Part shown: positions 33,233-45,368 of the stretch, piece after piece
Position numbering within the stretch: the stretch's first letter is position 1
How the letters are laid out: each line of letters opens with the position of its first letter
DNA from: Vesta saturnalis
Taxonomy: Eukaryota; Arthropoda; Insecta; Coleoptera; Lampyridae
Assembly: GCA_036346205.1 (NCBI GenBank)
Contig: JARFJB010000102.1
Location: 2,365,001 to 2,429,000 of the forward strand
DNA length: 64,000 nt
Direction of reading: 5' to 3'
Notes under the pieces: generated by a model
What the model was told of the DNA's origin: nothing
What the model saw: only the letters and a program-made list of their open reading frames with translations
Database searches by the model: none
Position numbers and translations under genes: made by a program

Positions 33233-34267
33233 GCACACAGACTGTGTCCTCGGCCAATGAACACTAATAGCAATAGGAGACGAGGTTGCTATTTTGAAAA
33301 GTGGAGTTAGGACCACTGTGTGTTCGAAGCGGTTTTTGACCAATTGGAGCTTAGAATAGAAGCGGGCGGTAGCCCTGTCAACGAACTCTAAAGACAGGAA
33401 GTGAACACTGGCACCGTAAAGAAACTCTGATGAGCCCAACAGCCTTCTTCCCAGCATTTTCACCCTCCTCCCCAATACAATATATTCAACCCCAACATCT
33501 TCGCCTTGTAAAATTACAGAAAAAGACATAATCCTCTTACGCGGGTCCTATAACAAGTCAGTTCAATAATGAGGGTAGTAGTAGGTATGTAAAAAAATCC
33601 TGTTTTTTTCTAATTACATACATTATAGTTCGTTATCTAGGTCAAGTATATATTAATATTATATATACACGGGTTAGATTATTAACCTGCTGTAAACATT
33701 AATTCTAGAAATTACAATGTAACCTTTTTTTTAATAATATCGATTGAGAAAATTTAGGTAACAACAAACATAATGGAAGTTTTATGTAACCATCAAAAGT
33801 ATAACAATTATAAAAAAAATGGCAATGAAAGAGGAAAACTACAGATGTTTTAGAAGTTTTTTAAACTTCGAACAAACGAACTGTAGGCGGATGTAAAATA
33901 GACGAACAGCGGTAACTGAACTTGTTAGCTACGTAACATCTTTTTAACTCCAGAAAGTAAGGTGTAACACTTTAACAACACAATAAAATAATCACATTTA
34001 AAAGATTTGATTTGTTTTTATAAGAAATACTTCATCACAGATCCACTGTTGGCATCTTAAAGCTAAATAGTGGATCTACCCCGACCGTCCTCACTCACCC
34101 AAAGTACTGCTACATCCATCCAACCCGTGGCTCCTACATATAAAATCAGAGACACATTTGCAACGCCGTCTACGTTGTGCAATTTTTTATTTTATGTATA
34201 TGAGCGATAAATTTCTACCAGGACGTTTTGGTTCTCTACGACCTCATTTTTTTCTTTGTTATTGTTT
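33233..34267. other. No supported gene
   Basis: A minus-strand frame runs from 33529 into the microsatellite; its unique part (98 codons; EFLYGASVHFLSLEF, RFEHTVVLTPLFKIATSSPI) has ordinary protein-like composition but matches nothing I recognise. The rest is AT-rich. Confidence 0.35.
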
Positions 34268-34440
34268 AGGGATGGACACGAACTCGAGTTAAACTCAGCT
34301 TGGCTCGAAAACGAGCCGAGTATCGGGTCGAGCTTAACTTACTCCATTTGAGTCAAGCATAGAGTCGAGCTTGGCTTTTATCGAGTCGAGTCGAGCTGCT
34401 CGTTTCGAGCTCTTCGAGCAGCACGTCTAAATTTACGAGT
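34268..34440. repeat. TCGAG-rich subterminal repeats of the hAT element
   Basis: Direct and inverted copies of GAGTCGAGC and CTCGA occur at short spacing (for example GCTCGAAAACGAGC, GAGTCGAGTCGAGCTGCTCG). Such motifs are usually transposase binding sites. Confidence 0.65.
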
Positions 34441-35075
34441 ATTTAGAATCTAATTGTTAGGTTGCCCAAGAGAATGATCGTAACATGATATCTTTGTCGT
34501 ATAAAATGTGATGGCGTCTCCATATTGCATAATAGTTTTATTATTTTTTGAAACAGCGATTAGAGCGATGGCATACATAGCGGTGAGGATTCGGCAGCGG
34601 CCTACACGTATTACCACTCATGTTTGTCATCGTTCAATGCTTCTTTGAATGAAAATGTTATTCTCGATTTCTTCCGAAGCTATTGAAACTGAGTGGAGGT
34701 ATATAAATAAATATGTAATACAATCGTTGTATGTATTCGGAAATGTAATGTTAAATATTTTGCTAAATTTACATGTCTAAACGCTGAAAACATGTGTACT
34801 GAAAAAGCTAATTGAACGTACAGGGTCTGGTCTCGTCCTTTGTTACCTACAAGTATCCTTTTGTGAAGCCGACGCGATGTCCGGCTCTACTTTATTTGAC
34901 CACCTATAAATAAATCCACATTAACGTATTTTATCTTTGAAGCCTCACAATTTCCAATTTCTTAACAACCGAAGTTGAATAATAAGGTAGGTAAAGGTTC
35001 GATACCGACGAGTTGTTAAAACACTCAATTTGACTTCGCCCATTTATTATTGCTCAGCTCAATCTGTTTTGGCAC

Positions 35076-36900
35076 GTGCGCCTTTATGCTGGTTACAATC
35101 GCAACTTTGATAGTGATGACAGTGTGAGAGATCCGAGCTATGCACTAACACAAACTTTAAGTGAATCAAGAAGTGATAGTGAAATTAGTGGCAACGTAAT
35201 CGATGAAACAGAGCCGGATCCGTCTAATTCTTCTAGTTTACAAACAAGTGATAATCGAAGTAAATTTTTAGGTTACTTTGACTTCAAGTAATTTCACATA
35301 ACATGAAATTACCAGTATGCAATGTAGGCAAAAAGATAAAAAACAAAGTGGAATTTAAAGTTAAAACTTCTAGTACGACTAGTTTAAAACACACAAAGGA
35401 ATTTCAAAGGTTGTTTCCCAGTCAAATTAGTGCCTCAACGTTTGTACCTTCTAAAAGTATCATACGCCACTTTTTTCAATCTCAAAGTGCCTTAACAAAA
35501 GAAGGTGAAGACAAAGCCATCGTTGTTGGGTTTTTCTCTAGATATTGTTTTTCTCTAAAATTTCCCCCGGGTGGACCCCACCAGGACGCAAAACCCTTAA
35601 AAATGCTTTTGGATCGTTTCTTTGATCTCAAACTAAAAGTATTAACGATTTTACAACAAAACAAGTCGAACATTCCTTTTACTGTAGGCGAGGGGACGGC
35701 GACTAGTGGAAAATCACGGGACATGATATCGACCAAAACTGGGAACTTCACTCCATAGTTATAGATTTCGTCCCGGCTTATGGGAAACACACCGGGAAGG
35801 AAATCGCAAAATTCTTTTACGAAACTGTAAAAGAATATGGAAATACAGGGAATAACTGTTGATAACGTGGCAGCAAATACTACTTTAATGAGTGAGCTAG
35901 AAATTCTTCTTCCCAGCTTCAACAGCACAAACCAGCATTGTAGATGCATGGCCCATGTTCATAACTTTGCTGTACAGGATATGCTTCGCGCACTAAGTTT
36001 TAACCTTGATGACGAAGGAAAAACTTGAAAGCAACACTGACGATAACGATGCTGAGGAGCTAAATGATATGATGGAATTAAACGATATTCAAAGGATTTG
36101 AACTGTTTTTAAGAAAATTAAACGATCTGAGCAGCTAAGCAACGAACTGAAAAGTGTATGTCATACAGTGGGAGCTCTCTCGGAATTGCCACCTATTTTG
36201 GATTCTCCTGCGAGAAGGAACTCAACACATGACATGTTGGAGATGTCTATACAAAAAGGTCTTACTTGTCTGTATGAAAGTAATCGTGACTTAAAATACT
36301 TCGACTAAGTGAAGAACAATGGATAGTATTAGAAAGTGTATGCAAGTTTTTAAAAAGGTTTAAGAAAGTTACGGAAGTATTAGGTGGAGGAAAATATGTT
36401 ACTTTCTAACCGTCAGTAATGGTATGTATTAACATGCTTCTTGATAAAATAGAAGAAGAAGTCAAACGTTTGGATGAGAAGAGTGATCGGGATGCCACAG
36501 ATAAACAACTTTGCGTGTTTTTCAAAACGCTAGTGATAAAATATTAAAACATCGTTTTACCAACTGGATATATTGTGCAGTGCTCATATTGGATCCTCGG
36601 TATAATATCGAACTATTCGATATGACAACTTGGGGAAAGGATTTGAAAAATGAGTCTTTAATTGTCTTCCACGCACTTCATAAAAAATACCACGAAAAGC
36701 CGAAAAATAACTTATGTTCATCCCCAGAAGGCTCTAAGCATTAAGAATCTGAAGAAGACGGCGATTTTAATATACTCTAGATGTATCGAAGCAAAAAACA
36801 GAAGGATAACCTGTACCCGTCTGACGAATTCTCCACCTACCTATCTTTACCTCGGTCCAACAGCCAAGAGAATATTTTGAAATGGTGTAAATTATTACAC
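35076..36900 (+). pseudogene. hAT-family transposase, multiple frameshifts
   Basis: Blocks in order are an acidic N-terminus (LTQTLSESRSDSEISG), a BED-finger-like piece (KNKVEFKVKTSSTTSLK) and the RNase-H-fold start (PAYGKHTGKEIAKFFYETVK, then IQGITVDNVAANTTLMSELE) with TNQHCRCMAHVHNFAVQDML. The insertion-domain region follows (LRLSEEQWIVLESVCKFLKR, CINMLLDKIEEEVKRLDEK), then AVLILDPRYNIELFD and a dimerisation block seen as NILKWC-like residues near 36865-36890. VDNVAAN and CRCMAHVHN are the diagnostic hAT motifs. Stops and shifts occur near 35756, 35840, 36026, 36306, 36406 and 36742. Confidence 0.85.
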
Positions 36901-37120
36901 GGTTTGGCAATGTTCATAGTCTGTCTGTATGCTATAGGTATTAAATAAACGAATACGCTTCACTTTGGATTAGTGTAAAATGATGATATAACGATTACAG
37001 GTGTAAGAGGAGGCTATCACAAACAAAGCCCTAGCCTGTGAAGTTTTCAACGATGTGGCAGAAGTTCGAAATTGCTTTTGAGAGCGTAAACGGAATTAAA
37101 TGTTTAGCACTATGAATCTC

Positions 37121-38145
37121 AAAATAAAGTTTAGGATCAACAATGCTTTATGACTTTAAAGAGAAAGTACCTGGATGGGTCAGAGGGTTAAAAGTGTTTC
37201 TAACTTACGTCTGTCTCTTTTGTGGTAGTACGGGGAGACGTGTTTAAACACAATATCAGGCGCCAAAGAAAGGCGGTGGATATAGAAGTAACAGTAGCCA
37301 ATCTTCCAAAGGGGATATAAAATTGTTTATATTTGGAAATAAACTGGAAAAGTCTTTTTTAGTCAACAAATTTCTTAATTAGGTATAAGCTCATTAGATA
37401 TCTACTACCAGGTTTCCTGGCAAAAAGATAAAATTTAATTTTTGCGTTGTAATACTTGTCTAAAGTAATTTAGTTTTTGTTTGCACGTATAAGTGAAACA
37501 GGTTCAGTCAAATTTCAAGTTATTTTCCGACTTAGCTATTAAATAGATAGAGATGTTGAAGAGGTATTGAAGACTATACTCTGTAAATAATGTTTAATGT
37601 GCCTTATATAATACGTACTAATCACTAGTTGCAAAGTACTATTGATTCTAATATATCGTCTATCCTTTTTCCCAAGTGCAACATAATTTTTAAAAGTAGA
37701 ACAAACATAATTAGTTGTTCTCGGTATAACGCCATTTTCATCGTCCCTTTAAGCCATTCTTTACATCGAGACTTGACTGTATACGAGCAAAAATTGTTGC
37801 CACCGCAGACATGGATCATAATTGATCCAACGCGAGAGATTTGCGTATGGAGAGCAACGTCGCTTAACATGAATGGTGATTTGACACGTTTACCTGCCTA
37901 AAATATTTTTATCTTCTGGGCTCTTCTCCTCGAAGTCGGGAAGAAAGGTCGTGATGATCTTAGTGGATGCATTGTGCTTGGCAACCCGGTCACTGTGTTC
38001 ATCAACGCTTGTATTCCAAGTAGCCGGCAACTGTTCTATTTCCATAATAAAATCCTCAGTGTCAATTGTTGATATTTTTTTTCCAAAGATATCTCGCTTC
38101 GCAGGTGTGTCTCCGATAGCTACTATATGAACACTGAAGTCCTAA
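37121..38145. other. No gene; Tigger-type terminus near 37640-37781
   Basis: On the minus strand the segment from 37781 reads TA-CAGTCAAGTCTCGATG followed by CGTTATACCGAG, a pattern typical of the ends of pogo/Tigger elements (repeated TCGATGTAACGAA-like words). The rest shows nothing. Confidence 0.4.
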
Positions 38146-38375
38146 GGTGTCGTGTCCATGTGGCGTCGTGTGAAGGGCCAGAGCGCTCGCTGGCGATCGC
38201 ACGCAACTCGGTGACGCGAGTACTGCCACCGCGCCCGGCCCCGCGTCTTCCATGTGCCCCGTGTGAAGGGCTCCATTTGATTTAACGTTTCGCTTTCGCT
38301 ACTCGAGCAATCGAGCGTCGTCATGCTGCGGCGCCACAGAATGGTCTCGTGTGAAGTAGCCCTTAAATTTAACGG
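38146..38375. other. GC-rich island, probable MITE
   Basis: An unusually GC-rich block in AT-rich surroundings. GTCGTGTGAAGGGCC, CCGTGTGAAGGGCTCC and CTCGTGTGAAGTAGCCC recur, and near its right end the inverse reads AAGGGCTACTTCACACGAG. This suggests a transposon end with repeated TTCACACGA motifs. A host CpG island is the alternative; no exon was recognised. Confidence 0.4.
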
Positions 38376-39089
38376 GCTATTTTCATACATTATTTGAGTA
38401 TTTTTGTTTAACAAAAGCTTTAGTATAAATTAAATTAGTTGACGTCATTTATTGTAATATGTGTTGCCTACTGATCAGGAGTACATTGTGTTTTGTAATA
38501 TATGTTCGGGAATTTAAAAAATTTTAACCAGGCATATAAAGAAGGCCTTATTTATTACAATTAATAACTAGAAGCTAAGCCTGAAGTGAATGAAATCATT
38601 TTCAAATTGATTAACCCAACCCATTAAATTAACCGTTACTCGGTACATTAATCACATTACCTCAACTATGGTATGCAATTGAAGGTGGATTTATTACAAC
38701 AATCAAAAAACTTTACAAGTCAAAATGATATTTCAAGTTAAAAAAATATTCAAATACTTTTCTATCGATGAAAATTAATGTTTAGCTAGTCCCTACTACC
38801 ATGTAATGAATTATTAATACAATTCAATGTAAACGTAACCTACAGATTGACCTTTACTCGATGGTTCGTTATCATTCTACTTTATTGAGTATTTTTGTTT
38901 TTACTTTTTACCACATAACGTCTATCAAAATTCTTAAATTTTCTAAACATTAATTACAGAAAAATAACACATTTTCCATTAAATAAATCAAATTTCTTGT
39001 AAATTTATCACTGTAATTATTTTTGTGCATTTTACTTTAAAATCGATTTTTTTAAATTTTAAATCTACGTGACTTTCAATAATATAACT
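38376..39089. other. Upstream flank of the aconitase/IRP1 gene; no other gene
   Basis: AT-rich sequence that should contain the promoter and 5' UTR of the gene starting at 39090. No TATA box or initiator could be singled out. Confidence 0.4.
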
Positions 39090-40627
39090 ATGGCTGGTAT
39101 GTATACGTTCTTTTTTTTAATTTAAAGCAATTAATCGTAACCTAGAACCAAATCCATACAATTACTTATTAAAAACAATTAATGTTAATGGCAAACAATA
39201 TAAGTATTATGACATTGCAACTCTGGGCGAAAAATACAGTAAGTAAATAACACTTTCCTACAAACATAAAATTCTAAACACACATTCTAGATAAACTTCC
39301 ATACTCAATCCGAATATTACTAGAATCGGCAATTCGAAATTGTGATAATTTCCAAGTAACAGAAAAAGATGTTGAAAATATTCTTAATTGGGAACGGAAT
39401 CAGTCAGGTGAAAATGGGATTGAAGTGGCATTCAAGCCAGCACGAGTTATATTACAGGTGTCTTAGAATAATTTAAAATGCAGTATTAATCAATTTGTTT
39501 CAGGATTTTACAGGAGTACCTGCAGTTGTGGATTTTGCAGCAATGAGGGATGCTGTAAAAAAACTCGGTGGTGACCCACAAAAGATTAATCCGATATGTC
39601 CAGCCGATTTAGTTATCGATCATTCCGTACAAGTGGATTTTGTTAGATCGTAAGTTTGTATGACATTTTTTAATGCTATAATAATGTGAATGTTTTAGGC
39701 CGGGTGCGTTGCAGAAAAATCAGGATTTAGAATTTAAGCGTAATAAAGAACGGTTTATGTTTTTAAAGGTTTGTGTTGACAATCGAAATTTTGTATGGTG
39801 TTTATTTGTGTAATTATAGTGGGGAGCGAAAGCTTTTAATAATATGCTTATTGTTCCACCTGGAAGTGGAATTGTTCATCAAGTGAATTTGGAGTACCTT
39901 GCTAGAGTTGTTTTTGCTGACGAGAACTCGGTTTTGTACCCTGATACTGTTGTTGGTACGGATTCGCATACAACTATGATTAACGGTTTAGGAGTACTTG
40001 GATGGGGGGTTGGTGGAATTGAAGCTGAAGCTGTTATGCTGGGACAAGCTATTAGTATGTTACTTCCACAAGTAGTTGGTTATTACCTTCATGGTTCTCT
40101 TAATTGTTACGTCACTTCTACTGATTTGGTACTCACGATCACTAAGGTAAGAAAGGAAATCATTATGGATTATTTTAACACATATTTTCTAGAATTTACG
40201 TCAATTGGGGGTTGTTGGAAAATTTGTAGAATTTTATGGACCAGGAGTAGCGGCTTTATCAATAGCTGATCGTGCCACAATAGCTAATATGTGTCCCGAA
40301 TATGGTGCCACTGTAGGATATTTCCCAGTTGATTCCTTTTCGTTGGAATACCTAAGACAAACGAGTACGAGAATTTTGTTTATAATTTCAAAAGTCTACC
40401 ATTAGCTTTTAGATCGTTCTAACGAGCATGTAGCCATGATTGAATCATATTTAAAAGTGACAAGTCAACTTCGGGATTATAAATCAGGCGAAGAACCTGT
40501 GTTTAGTCAAAGTGTCTCATTAGATTTAGCAACAGTAGTATCGTCCGTTAGTGGACCAAAACGACCAAATGATCGAGTATCAGTAACTGACATGAAATTT
40601 GATTTTGCTAATTGCTTGCAGAATAAG
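39090..40627 (+). CDS. Cytosolic aconitase / iron regulatory protein 1, first eight coding exons (partial)
   Basis: Exons 39090-39096, 39146-39238, 39291-39457, 39504-39649, 39699-39768, 39820-40146, 40193-40364 and 40413-40627 are joined by GT-AG introns of 46-52 bp. Together they make 1197 nt in one open frame (399 codons), about 45% of an IRP1. Diagnostic segments include KPARVILQDFTGVPAVVDFA, CPADLVIDHSVQVDF, LQKNQDLEFKRNKERF, PPGSGIVHQVNLEYLARVVF, GTDSHTTMINGLGVLGWGVG and SIADRATIANMCPEYGATVG. IRP1/ACO1 isomerises citrate or, without its iron-sulphur cluster, binds mRNA iron-responsive elements. The cluster cysteines and C-terminal domain lie in later exons. A donor GTACGT follows exon 8, but no further aconitase exon was seen to the end of the window. 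The gene either has a very long intron filled with transposons or is truncated. Confidence 0.93.
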
Positions 40628-41009
40628 GTACGTATCTTGCAAAAGTTCAAATCTATTTGCTATATAATGTTACCGATTATGTAATTGCAACATGAGTATT
40701 GTGATAAGATGTTGTTTTGTTAGTTGATTACGCTAACAAAATTGAGATTGTTTTCTATTTTTAGTAGTTTAGAATGAACTTCGATAATGTTAATGGTTTT
40801 ATATATAAAAATGAATCATGTCTAAAGTTTCAGTAAAGTATTTATTTCTATAATAAGGAATTTTAGGCATACAATTGTTAGTTACCTGTTGGTATATCAG
40901 AGTAGCTAGTAGTCGATTTTTTGATATAAATTACATGTATTCACACATCGTTATTACAATTTCACCAATTGAATTAATTTTTTTGCGTGTATATATTTTC
41001 ATTGTGTTA
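40628..41009. other. Putative intron sequence between IRP1 exon 8 and piggyBac
   Basis: AT-rich with no ORF; the preceding donor site GTACGT is consistent with a ninth exon downstream. Confidence 0.5.
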
Positions 41010-43607
41010 TTAACACATTGAGCCCCGGGTGGCATCAATGCGATGACTCACCAGCAGTTGATCTTTGGACTGTGAGGTATTAATGTGATGCCACGTAACT
41101 GAGATATATTTCGGATAGCGTGAATACGTCTGATACCCACGGTGTAATGTAAACTATATGGGATCTGAAAAAGCCCAGTCTGAAGAGTACATCACAAAAT
41201 GCTGTTTTGACGTTGCTTCATAAAAATGCAAGGTATTGGCTATGAAATTATTTCTTCCAAGGTTAACTAATTCATCAATAAAATATTCCGTGTTATGTAC
41301 AATTTTCATCAAAAAGTGTCAAATAAAAGATTTACTCTGCTTTTTGTTAGGTATGTATTTATATTTCTACAGCTCTGTGTTGGTCAAAGAAACAAGTAAC
41401 ACAATAATTTTTCTTACAAATGCCACATTGATATTTAGATCTACTACATTTATTTTGAGCTTCCTTCCTTCCATGTTCTTCCTTCATCTTAGAATAACAT
41501 ACAACACACCTATTCTTCTTCACTTCAATCAATGTGTGATTAGCTGCAGTCTCATTTATATTCGTGTTGCTGAAACTTGGCAGATTCAACACCTAATAGT
41601 TTTAGTGCTACTTGCTTTTTGAACTCGGTTATGGAAATATCGTTTTGAGTAACTTCTATAAAAGCATTCACCATTGCGCAACCAAACATTCATTCCATCG
41701 CTAATTTGCGGTACCATTTGGCACCTCTTCTCAAACAATGAGAGTATGCTTTCATTTATTTTGACAAGTCTACAAAACTCTTCGACTCATTATAATCAAC
41801 AACTGCCACTGGTTTTTCTATATCTTTACCTGACTTTCTTTGTTTTATCTGTAGGCTTCGTAGTGAGCATCAGCACATCTCTGATGTCAAGCTACTTCAA
41901 CATTACAATTCCATTATTACTTTCCCGGGCAAAAACCTCACCTTTCTTCAATTTTTTCTTTACTACTTCAGTACAGTTCATCTTATGATTTGACCGATTT
42001 GTTCCAACCAAGTAAGTTTTACGCTTTAGTAGTTCATGTGCGAGAGCTACGATTGTGTAATAATTGTACGTAAACAATGTTCGACCATGATCTAACAAGT
42101 TACCTAGAAGAGACGTGACAACATTGAAGGATGCATTGGCACCTTGTTGAGTATCCTTTCCGCAATAAATTTTCAAGTTATATGTATAACCATTTTGGAT
42201 ACAAAGTTTATACAGTTTGATGGTGAATTTATTCCGCTTATTCTTGATATATTGCTTGAATTTCAAGTGGCCACGAAATGGCACCATGGTTTCGTCAATA
42301 CATATATTATTTCCTGGATTTACAATACACTAGATTCGTTGAATAAGCTGTTGAACTAACAGTGTTATTTTATGAAGTCTGTCAAACTCCTTGCCCTGAT
42401 TGTCGAATGTTGCGTTATTATTGAAATGAAGCATTGCCAGCAACTGTTCAAAGCGATTTCTTGTAATAACTTTTTTTACATTACTTTCGAACAAAAAATG
42501 TTTGCTCCAATAATCCCGTAACTGTGGCAGTTTTAGTAACCCTGTCCAGGTAACTATTCTAAAAAATTTTTTATCTCCTCAATGTTAGTGGCTGTCCAGG
42601 GTTTTCATTTAGATTTTGCAGTATGTGCCTTTCGACTTACTGTTTGTTCAGCATAAATGTTAGTTTGATCGACTATGTAAGATATTATTTCATCTATCAA
42701 AAAGAGCATGAATTATAGTATAATGGCTTGATTCCAACATCGCCCACTTCACGATCAAACATTTTCAAACTGGAACCGTCAACTGGCCGCCACTGTATGT
42801 CTGTAACATTGACATCATCTTCTAACTCAGAGTTTTCCGATTCTATTGCAAATGTGGAAATGATTTCCTCAATTGTTTCTCTAATATGGCACTCCTGTAG
42901 AGGAAATACACCATCATACAAATGCACAAATGGAAGAATACGGTTGACTTACCTGACTAGATGCATTCAAAATGCCACTGCGTCGCACAGTTTTGTCTGT
43001 CTCACTACACTGTTCCAATGTCACATTTTTTTGTTGAAAACTTTGAACCGCTTTTTTACTGGAATTTCAAGTGATGAATGAGATGAGTCACTGTCACTTG
43101 GTTCATATTCATCAAACTGAGGCATCATCTGCGTATAGTTCAGGCTCATCCACATCTATTGCTTCTTCGTCAGACGTAATTTCTGCCCATAATCTCTGCA
43201 ACTTTTCTTGATCTTTTACGTAAGAACCCATTATACCTAACACTCAGCAGTTCTCACATGCATGAGCAAACTAAACAGTGTAATAGGGATACTGCATTCG
43301 TAAACAACGATATAGCAGACAAGATTCGACAGGATTTTCTGAGTCATCACACTGATGCCTTGCAGTCTACAGAGAACATGTTCTTCTTTTCAGACTGCGA
43401 GGTATCAGTGTGATGTCTCAATACTTTTTTTTGGAAATTTAGACATTTTAAAAAAATTTTAAAAATTAGAAAGCGAAACACTTACTTTTATGGAAAATCT
43501 AATGGATTTAACCGTTGAGTGAATTATCACTCAACGATTTAACATAAATTTGAATCCGGTCCGACCAGTGGAAAAATATGTTATAAAGGCAGGGCTCAAT
43601 GTGTTAA
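41010..43607 (-). mobile_element. piggyBac element with TTAA target duplication
   Basis: TTAA at 41010-41013 and 43604-43607 flank an element of 2590 bp. Its ends are perfect inverted repeats CACATTGAGCCC (41014-41025 and 43592-43603). Subterminal modules around GATGACTC...ATCTTTGGACTGTGAGGTAT on the left and GCAGTCTAC...TTCAGACTGCGAGGTATCA on the right form additional inverted and direct repeats, as usual in piggyBac. The transposase pseudogene lies on the minus strand. The element sits just after IRP1 exon 8, in the opposite orientation to that gene. Confidence 0.95.
41359..43231 (-). pseudogene. piggyBac transposase, broken and lacking one catalytic aspartate
   Basis: The minus strand starts MGSYVKDQEKLQRLWAEITS (from 43231) with an acidic N-terminus (DEYEPSDSDSSHSS). 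It goes on through DIQWRPVDGSSLKMFDREVG, an RNRFEQLLAMLHFNNNATFD block and CIDETMVPFRGHLKFKQYIK, which holds the first catalytic aspartate. Then follow GYTYNLKIYCGKDTQQGANA, LLDHGRTLFTYNYYT and KLKKGEVFARESNNGIVMLK. The C-terminal cysteine-rich zinc domain is CVVCYSKM...CSRSKYQCGICKKNYCVTCF. In active piggyBac transposases the GRTL-T-D-N-Y motif carries the second catalytic aspartate; here it reads T-Y-N. Stops and shifts lie near 42700, 42360 and 41890. The copy is dead, though its ends remain perfect. Confidence 0.9.
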
Positions 43608-44374
43608 ACTCTGAATGGCATTGAAAAAATAAATGCTAATCTTCGATGTAATTAGCAAATTACGCATCTCCAAATGATTATACTTTTCAGGACGAAATAG
43701 CTATTTGTGTATTAAGAGCGCTAAGTGATATATTGTCACTCTAAGCGGCAGAGCGTGGCTATCTCGCGAGAGCGGCTATGTCATTTTGCGTTCGAATTAC
43801 ACACAGGATTTTTTTCTACAACCGGTGTTTTTATAAAAACGTTTGGTAAAAATTAATAATTATTGATAACCTCCAATTTGACAGTTCAGATGTGAGCATC
43901 ACTTTGCGCTACACATGTAATTTTGAGACGATGTTTGTTAAAATGGTATTAACTGCAAAGTAAATATAAAATAGTAGTTTTCGCAACTAGTGCGCTGTTT
44001 ACATATTTCTTGGTGCGAGGCCGTTCTTTTTTATCCAAGGCGCAACCGTGGGATAAAATATAAGGCCAAGCACCAAAAAGGTGACAGCTCACTTGTTGCG
44101 AACAAAATTTTTTGTAATCATTTACATAAAATTACAAAAAATTAAATTTTGGAATATTTGTTGACAAATGTCAAATTAAATACATAAGCAACAAAGTTTA
44201 TATATTTAGTTATATACCACTTCTCTCTTTATGTATTAAAAGTAACAATTGTAAAATATTGTTTTAGTACCTATTATTTATTTAAATACTGTCATCTTAT
44301 GATTTACACCAATGTATAACAAAATCTAAATGTTTTTGGAATTGTAACACAACCTACTATTTACTAAATATACA
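43608..44374. other. No gene; contains GC-tipped hairpin element at 43697-43850
   Basis: The segment 43697-43850 begins GAAATAGCTATTTGTGTATT and ends ATTACACACAGGATTTTTTTC. It contains a GC-rich hairpin (GGCTATCTCGCGAGAGC). It matches, inverted, the sequence at 55955-56112, which identifies a small mobile hairpin family. The remainder is AT-rich. Confidence 0.6.
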
Positions 44375-45065
44375 TTTATACGACTCTTAGTATAATGAAA
44401 GTTTCTGAAAACGATAGATTGCTATAAAAATAGCTAATTTTTTATTACTTTGTGCAACTAAAGTTGGTACATTGTGGTAATTGTGATTTATGTATATTTG
44501 TATATATTGTATGCTTCTTTTACGAATTACATACTGGAAAAGATATATTTATATTCCAGCTGCTTTTAGTAAAATGAAAATTTCAGAAAATGAGAGTTTA
44601 TAACAATAACTAACTTTTCATTACTTTGTATAACTAAACTTGATAATTTGTTTTATTTAATGTAATAATGTAGTGATGTACAATTGCGGTCAGGGAAAAG
44701 TTACCACTTCATTTTTCTATTGTAATTTAATAGAAAATCATTGGCGTACGAACTTGATTAAAATGAAAGTGCTGTTGCTCTGAAATTATTAATTGCATTA
44801 TGATACGTCACTGTAAATGAACATCATATTTACATAAAAACTATATAAAAATTTCAAAAAAACGATAGATAGATAAATGTAAGTGGTAACTTTTTCGTGG
44901 CCGCAACCGTTTTAAAGTTGTTATTATTTCTTTGAATTACCTATAAGAAAGTAAATTTCTACCGCCTTTAGTGGAAGAAAACTTCCTAAGAACGAAATAT
45001 TAAACTATCCAAACCTGAATTTTTATTACCCTGTATAACTAAAGTTGCTAATTTGTATTTTACTA
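44375..45065 (+). repeat. Three diverged tandem units of about 175 bp
   Basis: A shared pattern (AGTAAAATGAAA...TTACTTTGTATAACTAAA...) has its anchor ACTAAA at 44457, 44633 and 45038. The first two are 176 bp apart; the third is 405 bp further, of which about 231 bp is an inserted MITE (44681-44911), leaving about 174 bp. So an old tandem array was later split by an insertion. Confidence 0.65.
44681..44911. mobile_element. About 230-bp MITE with 30-bp inverted ends
   Basis: The left end CAATTGCGGTCAGGGAAAAG then TTACCACTT matches the reverse complement of the right end (AAGTGGTAACTTTTTCGTGG then CCGCAACCG) with few mismatches. No coding capacity. It interrupts the 175-bp tandem array. Confidence 0.7.
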
Positions 45066-45368
45066 GCATTAAACGCCAACATTCATAATCTGGGGTACTT
45101 GAGGTTTTGCCTAACATTTAAGGTTAATAAAGCCGTGGCTACTATACCAGCTTACTTTATATAATCTGACGATAATGAATACTGTAGATTAGTGGTGATT
45201 TATTTATTATTTTTTTATAATAATTATGTACGTTCAGAACTTAAATTCCTAGGCATAGGTTATTGCAAATTTAAATAATACAAATAACATTAATGAATTA
45301 AAAATTATTACTAATTTTAATAATTATAACATTATTCGGGGTTATAGGTTTTTTAAATAACACTATAT

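Larger units (their letters stand above)
34268..37120 (+). mobile_element. hAT transposon, degraded
   Basis: The left end AGGGATGGACACGAACTCGA at 34268 is followed by about 170 bp crowded with TCGAG/CTCGA words, a typical hAT-type subterminal repeat array. Transposase sequence follows at 35076-36900. No matching right terminus (a TCCATCCCT-like word) was seen up to 38000, so the 3' end is either deleted or too worn. Confidence 0.75.

Noticed and set aside
32171..33529. Five overlapping reading frames of 333-452 codons on both strands
   Set aside because: They lie in the (ACAGAC)n microsatellite; a stop-free 6-bp period opens all frames at once and the products are pure dipeptide repeats.
33235..33529. 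The 98-codon unique part of a minus-strand frame
   Set aside because: It is protein-like in composition but matches no family I know, has no downstream unique sequence and runs into a microsatellite; not called as a gene.
35482..35949. A 155-codon minus-strand frame
   Set aside because: It is antisense to the hAT transposase remnant, whose plus-strand motifs are convincing.
38146..38375. Host CpG-island promoter of the aconitase gene
   Set aside because: The block is nearly 0.8 kb before the ATG and carries repeated TTCACACGA words in both orientations, which suit a transposon end better; left undecided rather than called a promoter.
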